Assembly (NCBI GenBank): GCA_964632355.1 | Contig: CAZWBW010000105.1 | Location: forward strand, 1-9,100 | Source: JALOAP01 sp964632355 | GTDB lineage: Bacteria; Chloroflexota; Dehalococcoidia; Tepidiformales; Tepidiformaceae | Length of the DNA stretch: 9,100 nucleotides | Reading direction: 5' to 3' | In this document: piece after piece, positions 1 to 5,566 of the stretch | How positions within the stretch are numbered: position 1 is the first letter of the stretch | Layout: each line of letters starts with the position of its first letter | Made by a program: the position numbers and the translations under genes | The notes under the pieces: model-generated | Seen by the model: only the letters and a program-made list of their open reading frames with translations | The model's database searches: none | What the model was told of the DNA's origin: nothing

Positions 1-290
1 CCCGCGTTGTTCACCAGGATGTCGACGCGCCCGAAGCTGTCCCACGCCGCCGCCACCAGCTGTTCGATGTCCTCCGCCGTGCAGACATCGCAGCGGACTG
101 CGAGCGCCTTCGCCCCCGACGCCGTCAGCCGCTCGGCGAGCGCGTCGAGGTTGTCCTTTCGCCGCGCGGCGATCACCACGTTCGCGCCCGCGTTCGCCAG
201 CCCCTCCGCCATCACCACTCCCAACCCCGACGACGCGCCCGTGACGATCGCAGTCTTCCCTTCGACCGAAAAGAGGTTGGTTGTTTGCAA
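1..290 (-). CDS. Short-chain dehydrogenase/reductase (SDR), N-terminal part
   Basis: The gene runs off the left edge, so only about 96 N-terminal residues are visible. After a short leader (MQTTNLFSVEGK) there is a Rossmann first strand and the cofactor glycine motif TGASSGLG at about residues 17-24. An ARR basic pair at the end of the second strand is compatible with NADP(H) preference. CDV follows near residue 68, and the NNAG structural motif ends the visible part. These are the marks of a classical SDR, a soluble NAD(P)-dependent oxidoreductase; the catalytic Ser-Tyr-Lys region lies outside the window, so the substrate cannot be named. The start is TTG at 290, chosen because GGAGGGG (minus strand, 302-296) lies at good spacing and no ATG or GTG start is available near it. 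It is divergent from the DUF385-type gene at 406. Confidence 0.9.
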   Translation of the reverse strand, partial: MQTTNLFSVEGKTAIVTGASSGLGVVMAEGLANAGANVVIAARRKDNLDALAERLTASGAKALAVRCDVCTAEDIEQLVAAAWDSFGRVDILVNNA

Positions 291-295
291 GATAT

Positions 296-323
296 CCCCT
301 CCCGCAATGGATGCCGGAGTATA
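296..323 (-). promoter_or_regulatory. Candidate -10 and ribosome-binding site for the SDR gene
   Basis: On the minus strand TATACT (323-318) matches the bacterial -10 consensus at five of six bases, and GGAGGGG (302-296) is a strong Shine-Dalgarno sequence before the TTG start. A transcript starting near 311 would have a leader of about 20 nt. No convincing -35 hexamer is visible at 16-18 bp, so the promoter part is tentative. The 115-bp divergent spacer 291-405 also holds AGGAGGTG just before the plus-strand gene, and CATACT at 359-364 as a weak -10 candidate for it. Confidence 0.3.
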
Positions 324-405
324 CGACGAATGGCGATAGCGAGGCATTCCGCCCGGCGCATACTGCACACGAGGGCGACTCCGTCCGCGGCCAGGAGGTG
401 ACAGG

Positions 406-921
406 ATGCGGAAGACGATATGGATTGCGCTGGCCGTACCAGCCGCGCTGGTCGTCGCGCTCGTGCTGATGCCCAACTCGGTGTACTACCGCAACCGGCG
501 GCCGACGCGCATCGGTCGAGCGGTCAGCCGTGCGCAGGCGGCCTGGTCGGGGCTGGGGTTACCGCCGCGGTTCCAGGTCGCACTCGAAGTGCCCCGCCGG
601 AGCGGCGCCGGGATGCAGTCCGTCCCTGTCGTCATCGCCGAAGTCGAAGGCGAGCGGTACCTGGTCTCGATGCTGGGCGAACGGTCCGACTGGGTGCGCA
701 ATGTCCGCGCCGCTAATGGAGCTGCGACCATCCGCAGCCGTTTGCGCGAACCGGTACTGCTCGAAGAGGTGCCCGTAGCGGAGCGCGCCCCCGTGCTCAA
801 GGCATATGTGAAGCGCGCGTTCGGCGCCCGGCCGCACTTCGAACCCGGGCCCAATTCGCCGCTCGAAGAGTTCGAAGCCATCGCCGCAAACTACCCCGTC
901 TTCCGCATTCGTCCCCGGTAG
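406..921 (+). CDS. Membrane-anchored DUF385 / deazaflavin (F420)-dependent nitroreductase-family protein
   Basis: The protein has 171 residues. Residues 5-22 form one hydrophobic segment preceded by MRK, which reads as a signal anchor with the C-terminal domain outside or on the membrane. The rest resembles the DUF385/Ddn-like split-barrel family: a beta-hairpin with G..S.PVV.AEVEGERYLVS (about 69-88), then GERSDWVRNVRAANGAA (91-107), which is the family's most recognisable block. A C-terminal tail follows with RAPVLKAY and YPVFRI. Family members such as mycobacterial Ddn use F420H2 to reduce quinones or nitro compounds; cofactor use here is inferred. The start ATG is supported by AGGAGGTG just upstream. 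The stop at 919-921 is followed almost at once by a heptamer repeat. It is divergent from an SDR gene, another redox enzyme, but no shared pathway can be stated. Confidence 0.8.
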   Translation: MRKTIWIALAVPAALVVALVLMPNSVYYRNRRPTRIGRAVSRAQAAWSGLGLPPRFQVALEVPRRSGAGMQSVPVVIAEVEGERYLVSMLGERSDWVRNVRAANGAATIRSRLREPVLLEEVPVAERAPVLKAYVKRAFGARPHFEPGPNSPLEEFEAIAANYPVFRIRPR

Positions 922-925
922 GGGA

Positions 926-974
926 GTGCCCGGTGCCCGGTGCTCAGTGCTCAGTGAGGGTTCCCGGTTCCCGA
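926..974. repeat. Degenerate heptamer tandem array (GTGCTCA/TTCCCGG family), copy A
   Basis: Seven consecutive 7-bp units begin four bases after the stop of the DUF385 gene: GTGCCCG twice, GTGCTCA twice, then GTGAGGG, TTCCCGG and TTCCCGA. The strict 7-bp period is seen directly. The same unit order recurs at 9021-9069 with about eight differences in 49 bp. Because 7 is not a multiple of 3, the array does not look like protein-coding repeats. Known analogues are the short tandemly repeated repetitive (STRR) heptamers of cyanobacteria; no relationship to them is claimed. Confidence 0.85.
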
Positions 975-1071
975 GGCGCGGGCGGCGAGATCGCGTGACC
1001 CCTCGCCCAGCCCCGTAGGCGATGGCGGACGCTCCCTGGCGGTCGCGGTACCGATGAAGCGTGCGGAAGGG

Positions 1072-1145
1072 GACCGCCTCAGGTAGTCGAGGCCCACTCC
1101 GGCCTCGGCGGCCTGGTCGCCGCCGCATCACCGGCACTACCGGTC
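1072..1145. repeat. Palindromic, foldable repeat (CGAGGCC hairpin), copy A
   Basis: A perfect 7-bp inverted repeat CGAGGCC (1088-1094) and GGCCTCG (1101-1107) encloses the loop CACTCC. Around it, GGTAGT (1082-1087) pairs with ACTACC (1136-1141), and GACCG (1072-1076) can pair with CGGTC (1141-1145). GGCGG (1107-1111) and CCGCC (1120-1124) can form a second inner hairpin that shares one base with the first. A branched fold is therefore possible. GGTAGT plus the 7-bp hairpin recurs at 9072-9100 with the only change in the loop (CACTGC). It could be a repetitive extragenic palindrome or a structured RNA; strand is unknown. Confidence 0.5.
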
Positions 1146-1314
1146 ACACCCAGCGCGGTGCGCGAACCAAGCCGCGCCTACGGCCCTCACGCCAGCCGCT
1201 CCTGTTGTCACGGGAGGGGGAGCCCGCGCCAAGTCGCCGAGACCACATACGGGCCTCGGCACCCTCGAACCACGCCGCTAACCCTGCACGAGCGTTCGAA
1301 CACGAACCCGCTGG

Positions 1315-1335
1315 GCCAACAGCCAACAGCCGCCG
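1315..1335. repeat. Short heptamer array (TTGGCTA family, inverted orientation)
   Basis: There are two exact units GCCAACA (1315-1321, 1322-1328) and a degenerate third, GCCGCCG. It ends two bases from the stop codon of the flavodoxin gene. On that gene's sense strand it reads TGTTGGC repeats directly downstream of the stop, which is the same orientation seen after the membrane-protein gene at 2242-2269. Confidence 0.6.
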
Positions 1336-1337
1336 AG

Positions 1338-1886
1338 CTACCAGCGCCCGCCAACGTCCCACGGGCAGTAGTTCACCGGCGCCGGTTCCGCACGATTCTT
1401 CGCAAGCGCGTGGCCGATCTCCCGCGCCCACGCCCGGATGTCGTCCCAGTTTCGCCAGTCGCCATCGGGCACGCGAAGCGCCATCACGATCGCCCGCTCG
1501 GCAAACCCGAGCTTCTTGCGGTCGATGCGGCCGGGGAACAGGCGGTGTGCGCGCGCATTCGTCGCGTGCATCGTCGCCGCGATATCCACCGCGTCCTCGT
1601 CCTCCGGCCGGGGCGGTTCGCCAATGGGCCCGCTCGTAAACAGCCAGACCGGGCGCTGGCGCAACGCCAGTTCGTATTGGCCGACGTACTCGAGCGCCGC
1701 CTTCAACCACTTGCCCATGTACGCGCCCGAACCAATGATCACCGCCTCGAACTCGTCCGGCGGTGGCGCATCCTCGGCCGGGAGCGCCGTAACCTCCAGG
1801 TCCTTCGCCCGCAGCTCCTCGGCGATGGCCTCGCCGATTTCCGCGGTGCCCCCATGTTTCGTCGCCCAGGTAACCAACACACGCAT
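1338..1886 (-). CDS. Flavodoxin-domain protein (HemG / protoporphyrinogen-oxidase-like)
   Basis: The protein has 182 residues. The N-terminal strand MRVLVTWAT runs into KHGGTAEIGEAIAEEL (10-25), which sits where flavodoxins place the FMN phosphate-binding loop. VIIGSGAYMGKWLKAALEYV (about 49-68) is the second FMN-binding loop, typical of the Flavodoxin_5 group that includes the menaquinone-dependent protoporphyrinogen oxidase HemG. FTSGPIGE (about 103-110) forms the next strand and loop. The family transfers electrons through non-covalent FMN in the cytoplasm. HemG activity is only one possibility, because many such proteins sit outside haem pathways and no haem gene is nearby. The start ATG at 1886 is preceded by GGAGGTG on the minus strand. 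A heptamer array ends two bases beyond the stop, and a 390-bp repeat-filled spacer lies upstream. Confidence 0.85.
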   Translation of the reverse strand: MRVLVTWATKHGGTAEIGEAIAEELRAKDLEVTALPAEDAPPPDEFEAVIIGSGAYMGKWLKAALEYVGQYELALRQRPVWLFTSGPIGEPPRPEDEDAVDIAATMHATNARAHRLFPGRIDRKKLGFAERAIVMALRVPDGDWRNWDDIRAWAREIGHALAKNRAEPAPVNYCPWDVGGRW

Positions 1887-1996
1887 GTCGCACCTCCGGC
1901 CTTGAGGGCCCAGTGTGCCGCAGCCGCGGTCCCCCCGCAGCGTTCACCCGTCGCAGAGTTGGTGCCCCGGAAGTCGGAAGGGCCGGGGCGGGGCTG

Positions 1997-2017
1997 TTGG
2001 CTATTGGCTATTGGCGC
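1997..2017. repeat. Heptamer array (TTGGCTA family)
   Basis: There are two exact TTGGCTA units (1997-2003, 2004-2010) and a partial third, TTGGCGC, on the plus strand. It is the outermost left array of the repeat cluster in the 390-bp spacer 1887-2276 and is inverted relative to the array at 2242-2269. The rest of the spacer, 1887-1996, holds the flavodoxin ribosome-binding site and nothing else I recognise. Confidence 0.65.
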
Positions 2018-2053
2018 TCCCTCCCGCGCCACCCCACCCAACCCGCAAGGCCG

Positions 2054-2269
2054 TCGGCTATCGGCTATCGGCCATCGGGTACGATTCAGCACTGCCGCGG
2101 GATCACGGGCGTTTCCGCGGCGCACATCTGCCGGCGACCGCCGACTCTCACCCCGGCCGATCGCCTTCCCCGCCTCACCGCAACGCGAGTCATTCCCTTT
2201 CTCCTGCCTCAACGAGGGAGAACGGGCCGGGGGATGAGGGGGCCAATAGCCAACAGCCAGTAGCCAGGA
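2054..2269. repeat. About 220-bp dispersed non-coding element, copy 1
   Basis: The left end has four 7-bp units: TCGGCTA twice, then TCGGCCA and TCGGGTA (2054-2081). The right end has four units in the opposite orientation: GCCAATA, GCCAACA, GCCAGTA and GCCAGGA (2242-2269). Between them, 2085-2256 matches 3870-4041 without indels, with about 13 mismatches by eye. The core carries an imperfect long palindrome: CTCACCCCGGCC (2147-2158) pairs with a GGCCGGGG...TGAG arm (2225-2238), and a TTCTCCT arm pairs with AGGGAGAA inside it. No open frame with protein-like content or transposase is present. It ends eight bases before the stop of the membrane-protein gene. It looks like a MITE-like or palindromic intergenic repeat; mobility is unproven. 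Confidence 0.75.
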
Positions 2270-2276
2270 GCGCTCT

Positions 2277-3788
2277 CTACTCCTCGAACACGAAGATCTC
2301 GTCCTGCTCGGTGACAATGAACTGCACCCGCGGGATGTCCTCCTCGGCGATGACGATGACCTGCTCGGGCGCCTGTCCGTCGTACACATACTCGAGGGCC
2401 GGCTGGAGCGCGAAGCCCCCGAAGATTCCCAGCATGAACGGGGTGTTCGCCGCGAACAGACGGCCCCCCTCGTGCGGCCAGGTAGGCCACCTGCCCGTCA
2501 CCTGCTCCAGCCACGCATCCTCTTTTCCCGGCGCCGATGTCACCCACCGATCGACACGGACGCTCCCGTAAACGGCGACCGGGATGGCCACCAGCACAAG
2601 TAACGCTGTCGCCGCCGGGACTGCGTTCCGCCACCGGGCCAGCACAGGCTCCTCGAATGCTGCGATGAGTGCGGCGAGACCAAGCGCGAGCGGTGCGAGC
2701 GGGAAATACAGATACCGCACCGACGTTCCGAAGTCGACGAAGGCGTACGGAACAAGCGCGACCACGAACCCCACCAGCAGCGCCGCGACCACCGGGCGGC
2801 GAGCCACTACCGTCGCCGGGATCAACAGCAACAACACCGCACCCACGGCAGCCCCGAAGACCTTCACGTAGGCCGCGGCCGGCGGCCCGATTGGGACGCC
2901 CACGTACCGGATGTAGAACCCCCAGTTCTCCACGCCATCCCACGACCACACCACCCGGTTTCCGCTGGCCGACTGCGTGAAGAACACGGTGGATACGACC
3001 AGGTACGCCACCACCGGCGCCGCCATCGCCACGATTGGCACTGTCCACCGAACGGTGCCCCTCGCGGTGCGCGAGCGCCATGGTGGTGGGCTCACAACCA
3101 GGTACCAAAGCGACGCCGCCACCGCGATGACCGCCACGGTTTCGCGGAACAGGAGCGCGATGGAAAGGGAGCCCGCAGCGACCAGCAGCCAGCGAGTCGG
3201 CTGCGGCTCGTCGTCCCGGACCGCACGCGCCAGTGCCAGCCACGCCGCCAGCGCCACGGGCAGCGCCGCGCTGTTGATCGACGACGCCCACGCGACCGCT
3301 TCGATGCTGGCCGGGTGAATGGCAACCAGGATTGCAGCGGCTGCCGGGCCGACCGTCCCTCCCGCGATTCGCCGGGCCAGCAGCCACACAACCACGACCG
3401 ACGCGAGGTGAATCGCCAGCGTCAGCAGGTGGTAGAACGCTCCGTTCGCGCCAAAGAGTGGCGCGGTTACCTGCCAGCTCAGCGACGATAGGGGCCGCCA
3501 GTACCCACCCGGGAGGTGGAGCAGCGTGTCATCCTCCCTCGGGTCGAGCGCGGCCGCGACGAAATCGCCGAAGCCCATCTCCCGCTGCGCGAGGAGGTAG
3601 GCGTAGTCATCCCCGTACAGGCCGCTCGGGATGGCGGGTGCGTACATCACGCACGCCAGCACCAGCGCAACGACGAGCGGCAGAACCGGCGCAAACGTGC
3701 GACTCGAAGCCCGTTCGAGCGGGTAGGGCGGTGGACCCGCGGGGACAGCGGCCTCCGCCGGCCCGGAGTGCTCACGTTCCAGACTCAT
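2277..3788 (-). CDS. Polytopic GT-C-type membrane protein (TMTC/PMT-like glycosyltransferase)
   Basis: The protein has 503 residues. A polar, proline-rich N-terminus (1-31) precedes TM1 (about 33-53), followed by the loop GLYGDDYAYLL with Asp60-Asp61. Acidic residues at this place are the signature of GT-C glycosyltransferases that use lipid-linked sugars. GGYWRPLSSLSW follows in the same loop. A block reading HLASVVVVWLLARRI and then HPASIEAVAW resembles the TMTC/PMT-like family. About ten hydrophobic segments follow to roughly residue 400, then a soluble tail of about 90 residues with no TPR repeats. Its substrate is unknown. I chose ATG 3788: upstream in-frame ATGs at 3845, 3815 and 3809 lie in or next to a heptamer repeat and the likely promoter. 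There is no clear Shine-Dalgarno sequence, and a -10-like TATAGT lies 9 bp upstream, so translation may be nearly leaderless. The gene is bracketed by two direct copies of a 220-bp repeat. Confidence 0.75.
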   Translation of the reverse strand: MSLEREHSGPAEAAVPAGPPPYPLERASSRTFAPVLPLVVALVLACVMYAPAIPSGLYGDDYAYLLAQREMGFGDFVAAALDPREDDTLLHLPGGYWRPLSSLSWQVTAPLFGANGAFYHLLTLAIHLASVVVVWLLARRIAGGTVGPAAAAILVAIHPASIEAVAWASSINSAALPVALAAWLALARAVRDDEPQPTRWLLVAAGSLSIALLFRETVAVIAVAASLWYLVVSPPPWRSRTARGTVRWTVPIVAMAAPVVAYLVVSTVFFTQSASGNRVVWSWDGVENWGFYIRYVGVPIGPPAAAYVKVFGAAVGAVLLLLIPATVVARRPVVAALLVGFVVALVPYAFVDFGTSVRYLYFPLAPLALGLAALIAAFEEPVLARWRNAVPAATALLVLVAIPVAVYGSVRVDRWVTSAPGKEDAWLEQVTGRWPTWPHEGGRLFAANTPFMLGIFGGFALQPALEYVYDGQAPEQVIVIAEEDIPRVQFIVTEQDEIFVFEE

Positions 3789-3797
3789 CGGACCGCG

Positions 3798-3827
3798 ACT
3801 ATACGCCATCGTCATCCGGGCTGTCGG
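3798..3827 (-). promoter_or_regulatory. Candidate promoter of the membrane-protein gene, -35 within the repeat
   Basis: On the minus strand CCGACA (3827-3822) and TATAGT (3803-3798) are separated by 18 bp; they match consensus at four and five of six bases. Initiation would fall about 2-3 nt before ATG 3788, giving an almost leaderless mRNA. The -35-like hexamer is part of the last heptamer units of repeat copy 2, so the repeat would supply half of the promoter. This is sequence resemblance only. Confidence 0.4.
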
Positions 3828-4047
3828 CTGGTGGCTATTGGCCATTGGTGTTCCCCCGCACCGGTGGGGTTCAGCACTGCCGCGGGGTCACGGGCGTTCC
3901 CGCGGCGCCCATCCGCCGGCGACCGCCCACCCTCACCCCGGCCGATCGCCTTCCCCGCCTCACCGCAACGCGAGTCTTTCCCTTTCTCCTGCTGCAACGT
4001 GGGAGAACGGGCCGCGGGATGAGGGGGCCAACAGCCAATAGCCAACA
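3824..4047. repeat. About 220-bp dispersed non-coding element, copy 2
   Basis: This copy is in direct orientation to copy 1. The left heptamers are TCGGCTG, GTGGCTA, TTGGCCA and TTGGTGT (3824-3851); the right, oppositely oriented heptamers are GCCAACA, GCCAATA and GCCAACA (4027-4047). The core 3870-4041 is co-linear with 2085-2256 at about 92% identity by my count. The left flank between the heptamers and the core is about 15 bp longer than in copy 1 and different in sequence. It fills most of the 316-bp divergent spacer between the membrane-protein gene and thrB. No coding content is seen. Confidence 0.75.
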
Positions 4048-4104
4048 GCACCCTGCGGCCCGTACGCCAAGCCTTTGTTATCCTCGTTCCCCACCGAGAT
4101 CGCC

Positions 4105-5010
4105 ATGTCTGCAACAGCTATCACTGTCCGCGTCCCAGCAACCAGTGCGAACCTCGGCGCAGGCTTCGATTGCCTCGGCCTTGCGCTCGACCTCTTCGCC
4201 TCCATCACCGTCACGTTCGGTGGCCCCGAGCCCATGCCCACCGACGATGTCGGCGAAAAGATGGTGCTCACCGCCGTGCGCCAGGTGTACACGCGCATCG
4301 GCAAGGAGCTGCCGCCCGTTCGTGCGCACTACAACGTCGCCATCCCGCTCGGCCGCGGCCTCGGTGCCAGCGCCGTCGCCCGCGTGGCCGGTGTCCTCGC
4401 CGCGAACGAATTCGCCGGCAAGCCCCTTTCGCCCGACGAGTGCCTCGCCATCGCCGCCGAGCTCGAAGGCCACGCCGATAACGCCTGCCCCGCGCTCTTC
4501 GGCGGCATGCAGGTCTGCATCGAAGACGAAGGCCGCTACCTGCGCGTGCCCTGCCGCTTCCCGTCGGACACCTCGATCGCCGTCCTCATCCCCGACCACC
4601 CGATGGCCACCAAGGACGCCCGCAAGGTGCTACCCGACACCTACACCAGGGCCGATGCCGTTCACAACACCGGGCGCGCCGCGCTCTTCGTCGCTGCGAT
4701 GGCCGCCGGCCGGGTCGACCTGCTCGACGCCGCCACCGACGACCGCATTCACCAGCGCCAGCGCTCCACGCTCTTCCCGCCGATGTTCGATATCTTTGCG
4801 GCGGCGAAGAAGGCGGGTGCGTATGCGGCCTGGCTCAGCGGGGCCGGGAGCTCCATCGCCGCCATCTGCCCGCCCGACGACGCGCGCAAGGTGGCAAACG
4901 CCATGCTCGCCGAACTCCAGGCCACGGGCATGACCGGCCGGGCGCTGCCCACCCGCATCGCCCGCGAAGGCGCCACTGTCGGAAAGATCGAACTGGTCGA
5001 CGACCTGTGA
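4105..5010 (+). CDS. thrB: Homoserine kinase
   Basis: The protein has 301 residues, the usual size for ThrB. It catalyses ATP-dependent phosphorylation of L-homoserine to O-phosphohomoserine, the step before threonine synthase, in the cytoplasm. GHMP-kinase motifs occur in order. The N-terminal motif is VRVPATSANLGAGFDCLGLAL (about 8-28). The ATP-binding glycine loop is PLGRGLGASAVARVAG (about 83-98), with Ala where most homologues have the first Ser of GLGSSA. EGHADNACPALFGGM (about 122-136) is the ThrB-type phosphate/substrate region, and AAWLSGAGSSIAAI near residue 245 is motif 3. I chose ATG 4105 because homologues begin close to the VRVPA strand; an in-frame TTG at 4075 is less likely. 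There is no strong Shine-Dalgarno sequence; TATCCT at 4079-4084 is a weak -10 candidate. The stop overlaps the next gene. No thrA or thrC is in view. Confidence 0.93.
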   Translation: MSATAITVRVPATSANLGAGFDCLGLALDLFASITVTFGGPEPMPTDDVGEKMVLTAVRQVYTRIGKELPPVRAHYNVAIPLGRGLGASAVARVAGVLAANEFAGKPLSPDECLAIAAELEGHADNACPALFGGMQVCIEDEGRYLRVPCRFPSDTSIAVLIPDHPMATKDARKVLPDTYTRADAVHNTGRAALFVAAMAAGRVDLLDAATDDRIHQRQRSTLFPPMFDIFAAAKKAGAYAAWLSGAGSSIAAICPPDDARKVANAMLAELQATGMTGRALPTRIAREGATVGKIELVDDL

Positions 5011-5486
5011 CCCTCCGGTTCGCGCGCGAATCCGACCTCGACACCATCATCGAACTCATCCACGGGCTCGCCGAATACGAGCGCGAGCCCGACGCTGTGC
5101 GCCTCGACCGCGAGGAGCTCCGGCGGCACCTGTTCGGCCCGCGGCCCTACGCCGAGGTGCTCATCGCCGAAACCGAAGAGGGCGAGCCGGCCGGCTTTGC
5201 CCTCTTTTTCCACAACTTCAGCACCTGGGAAGGCCGCCCCGGCATCTGGCTCGAAGACCTCTTCGTGAAGCCCGAGCACCGGCGCAACGGGTACGGCCGG
5301 GAGCTTCTCACCCGGCTCGCCCAGATCGCCGTCGAACGCGGCTGCGCCCGCCTCGAATGGTCCGTCCTCGATTGGAACGAACCCGCAATCGAGTTCTACA
5401 AGTCGCTCGGCGCCATTGCCATGGACGAATGGACCACGTACCGGCTCACCGGCGAGGCGCTGGAATCGCTGGGGCGTCGCGAGTAG
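5007..5486 (+). CDS. GNAT acetyltransferase of the diamine/thialysine (SSAT-like) type
   Basis: The protein has 159 residues. It is a GNAT fold with the SSAT-family arrangement: N-terminal R.A...DLDTIIELIHGLAEYE (4-25), and GFALFFHNFSTWEGRPGIWLEDLFV (63-87), which closely follows the family's F..Y.TW.G..IYLEDLFV block. The acetyl-CoA phosphate loop is R92-R-N-G-Y-G97, and DWNEPAIEFYKSLGA (123-137) has Tyr132 in the position of the proposed general acid. These enzymes acetylate primary amines of polyamines or thialysine; the substrate here is inferred from family only. The GTG start at 5007 overlaps the thrB stop in GTGA, with no independent ribosome-binding site, so translation is probably coupled to thrB. 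The pairing may reflect amino-acid or amine metabolism, or simply operon packing. Confidence 0.87.
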   Translation: MTLRFARESDLDTIIELIHGLAEYEREPDAVRLDREELRRHLFGPRPYAEVLIAETEEGEPAGFALFFHNFSTWEGRPGIWLEDLFVKPEHRRNGYGRELLTRLAQIAVERGCARLEWSVLDWNEPAIEFYKSLGAIAMDEWTTYRLTGEALESLGRRE

Positions 5487-5509
5487 CGGGCGTTCCCCTT
5501 CGAAGCCCC

Positions 5510-5538
5510 TTGCCCCGCCTCGGCCAGCCCGACATACT
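5510..5538 (+). promoter_or_regulatory. Candidate promoter of the DinB-family gene
   Basis: TTGCCC (5510-5515) and CATACT (5533-5538) are separated by 17 bp; each matches consensus at four of six bases. A start near 5545 leaves a leader of about 22 nt that includes the GGGGAGGA ribosome-binding site at 5553-5560. This supports separate expression from the thrB-acetyltransferase pair, but is weak by itself. Confidence 0.35.
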
Positions 5539-5566
5539 CCGCCCACCTCACCGGGGAGGACGGGAT

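Larger units (their letters stand above)
922..1337. other. Gene-free spacer with repeats
   Basis: This is 416 bp between the plus-strand DUF385 gene and the 3' end of the minus-strand flavodoxin gene, so the two flanking genes converge into it. It holds the heptamer array 926-974, a foldable palindromic segment 1072-1145 and a small heptamer array 1315-1335. Open frames crossing it have no start signal or recognisable motif. In 1146-1314 I see nothing I can name beyond a short GTTCGAAC palindrome near 1293. Confidence 0.6.

Noticed and set aside
1289..1303. GTTCGAA resembling a tRNA T-loop
   Set aside because: No acceptor stem, anticodon arm or CCA-side pairing can be built around it; it is a short palindrome only.
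1158..2237. Plus-strand open frames across the flavodoxin gene and the repeat spacer
   Set aside because: No ribosome-binding site or protein family is evident, and the opposite strand encodes a good flavodoxin domain with a Shine-Dalgarno sequence.
1997..2269. CRISPR array
   Set aside because: Repeats are 7 bp with no unique spacers of constant length, and no cas gene is present.
3789..3845. Longer N-terminus of the membrane protein starting at ATG 3845
   Set aside because: The extra residues come from the heptamer repeat and there is no ribosome-binding site; the promoter-like hexamers also fall inside it.
2054..4047. Insertion sequence or composite transposon with its own transposase
   Set aside because: Neither element copy contains a transposase-like frame and no target-site duplication is visible, so it is annotated only as a repeat.
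3332..4933. Plus-strand open frame of more than 500 codons across the membrane-protein promoter region and thrB
   Set aside because: The translation is low-complexity Arg/Pro/Ser-rich, it crosses a repeat element and it overlaps two well-supported genes in other frames.
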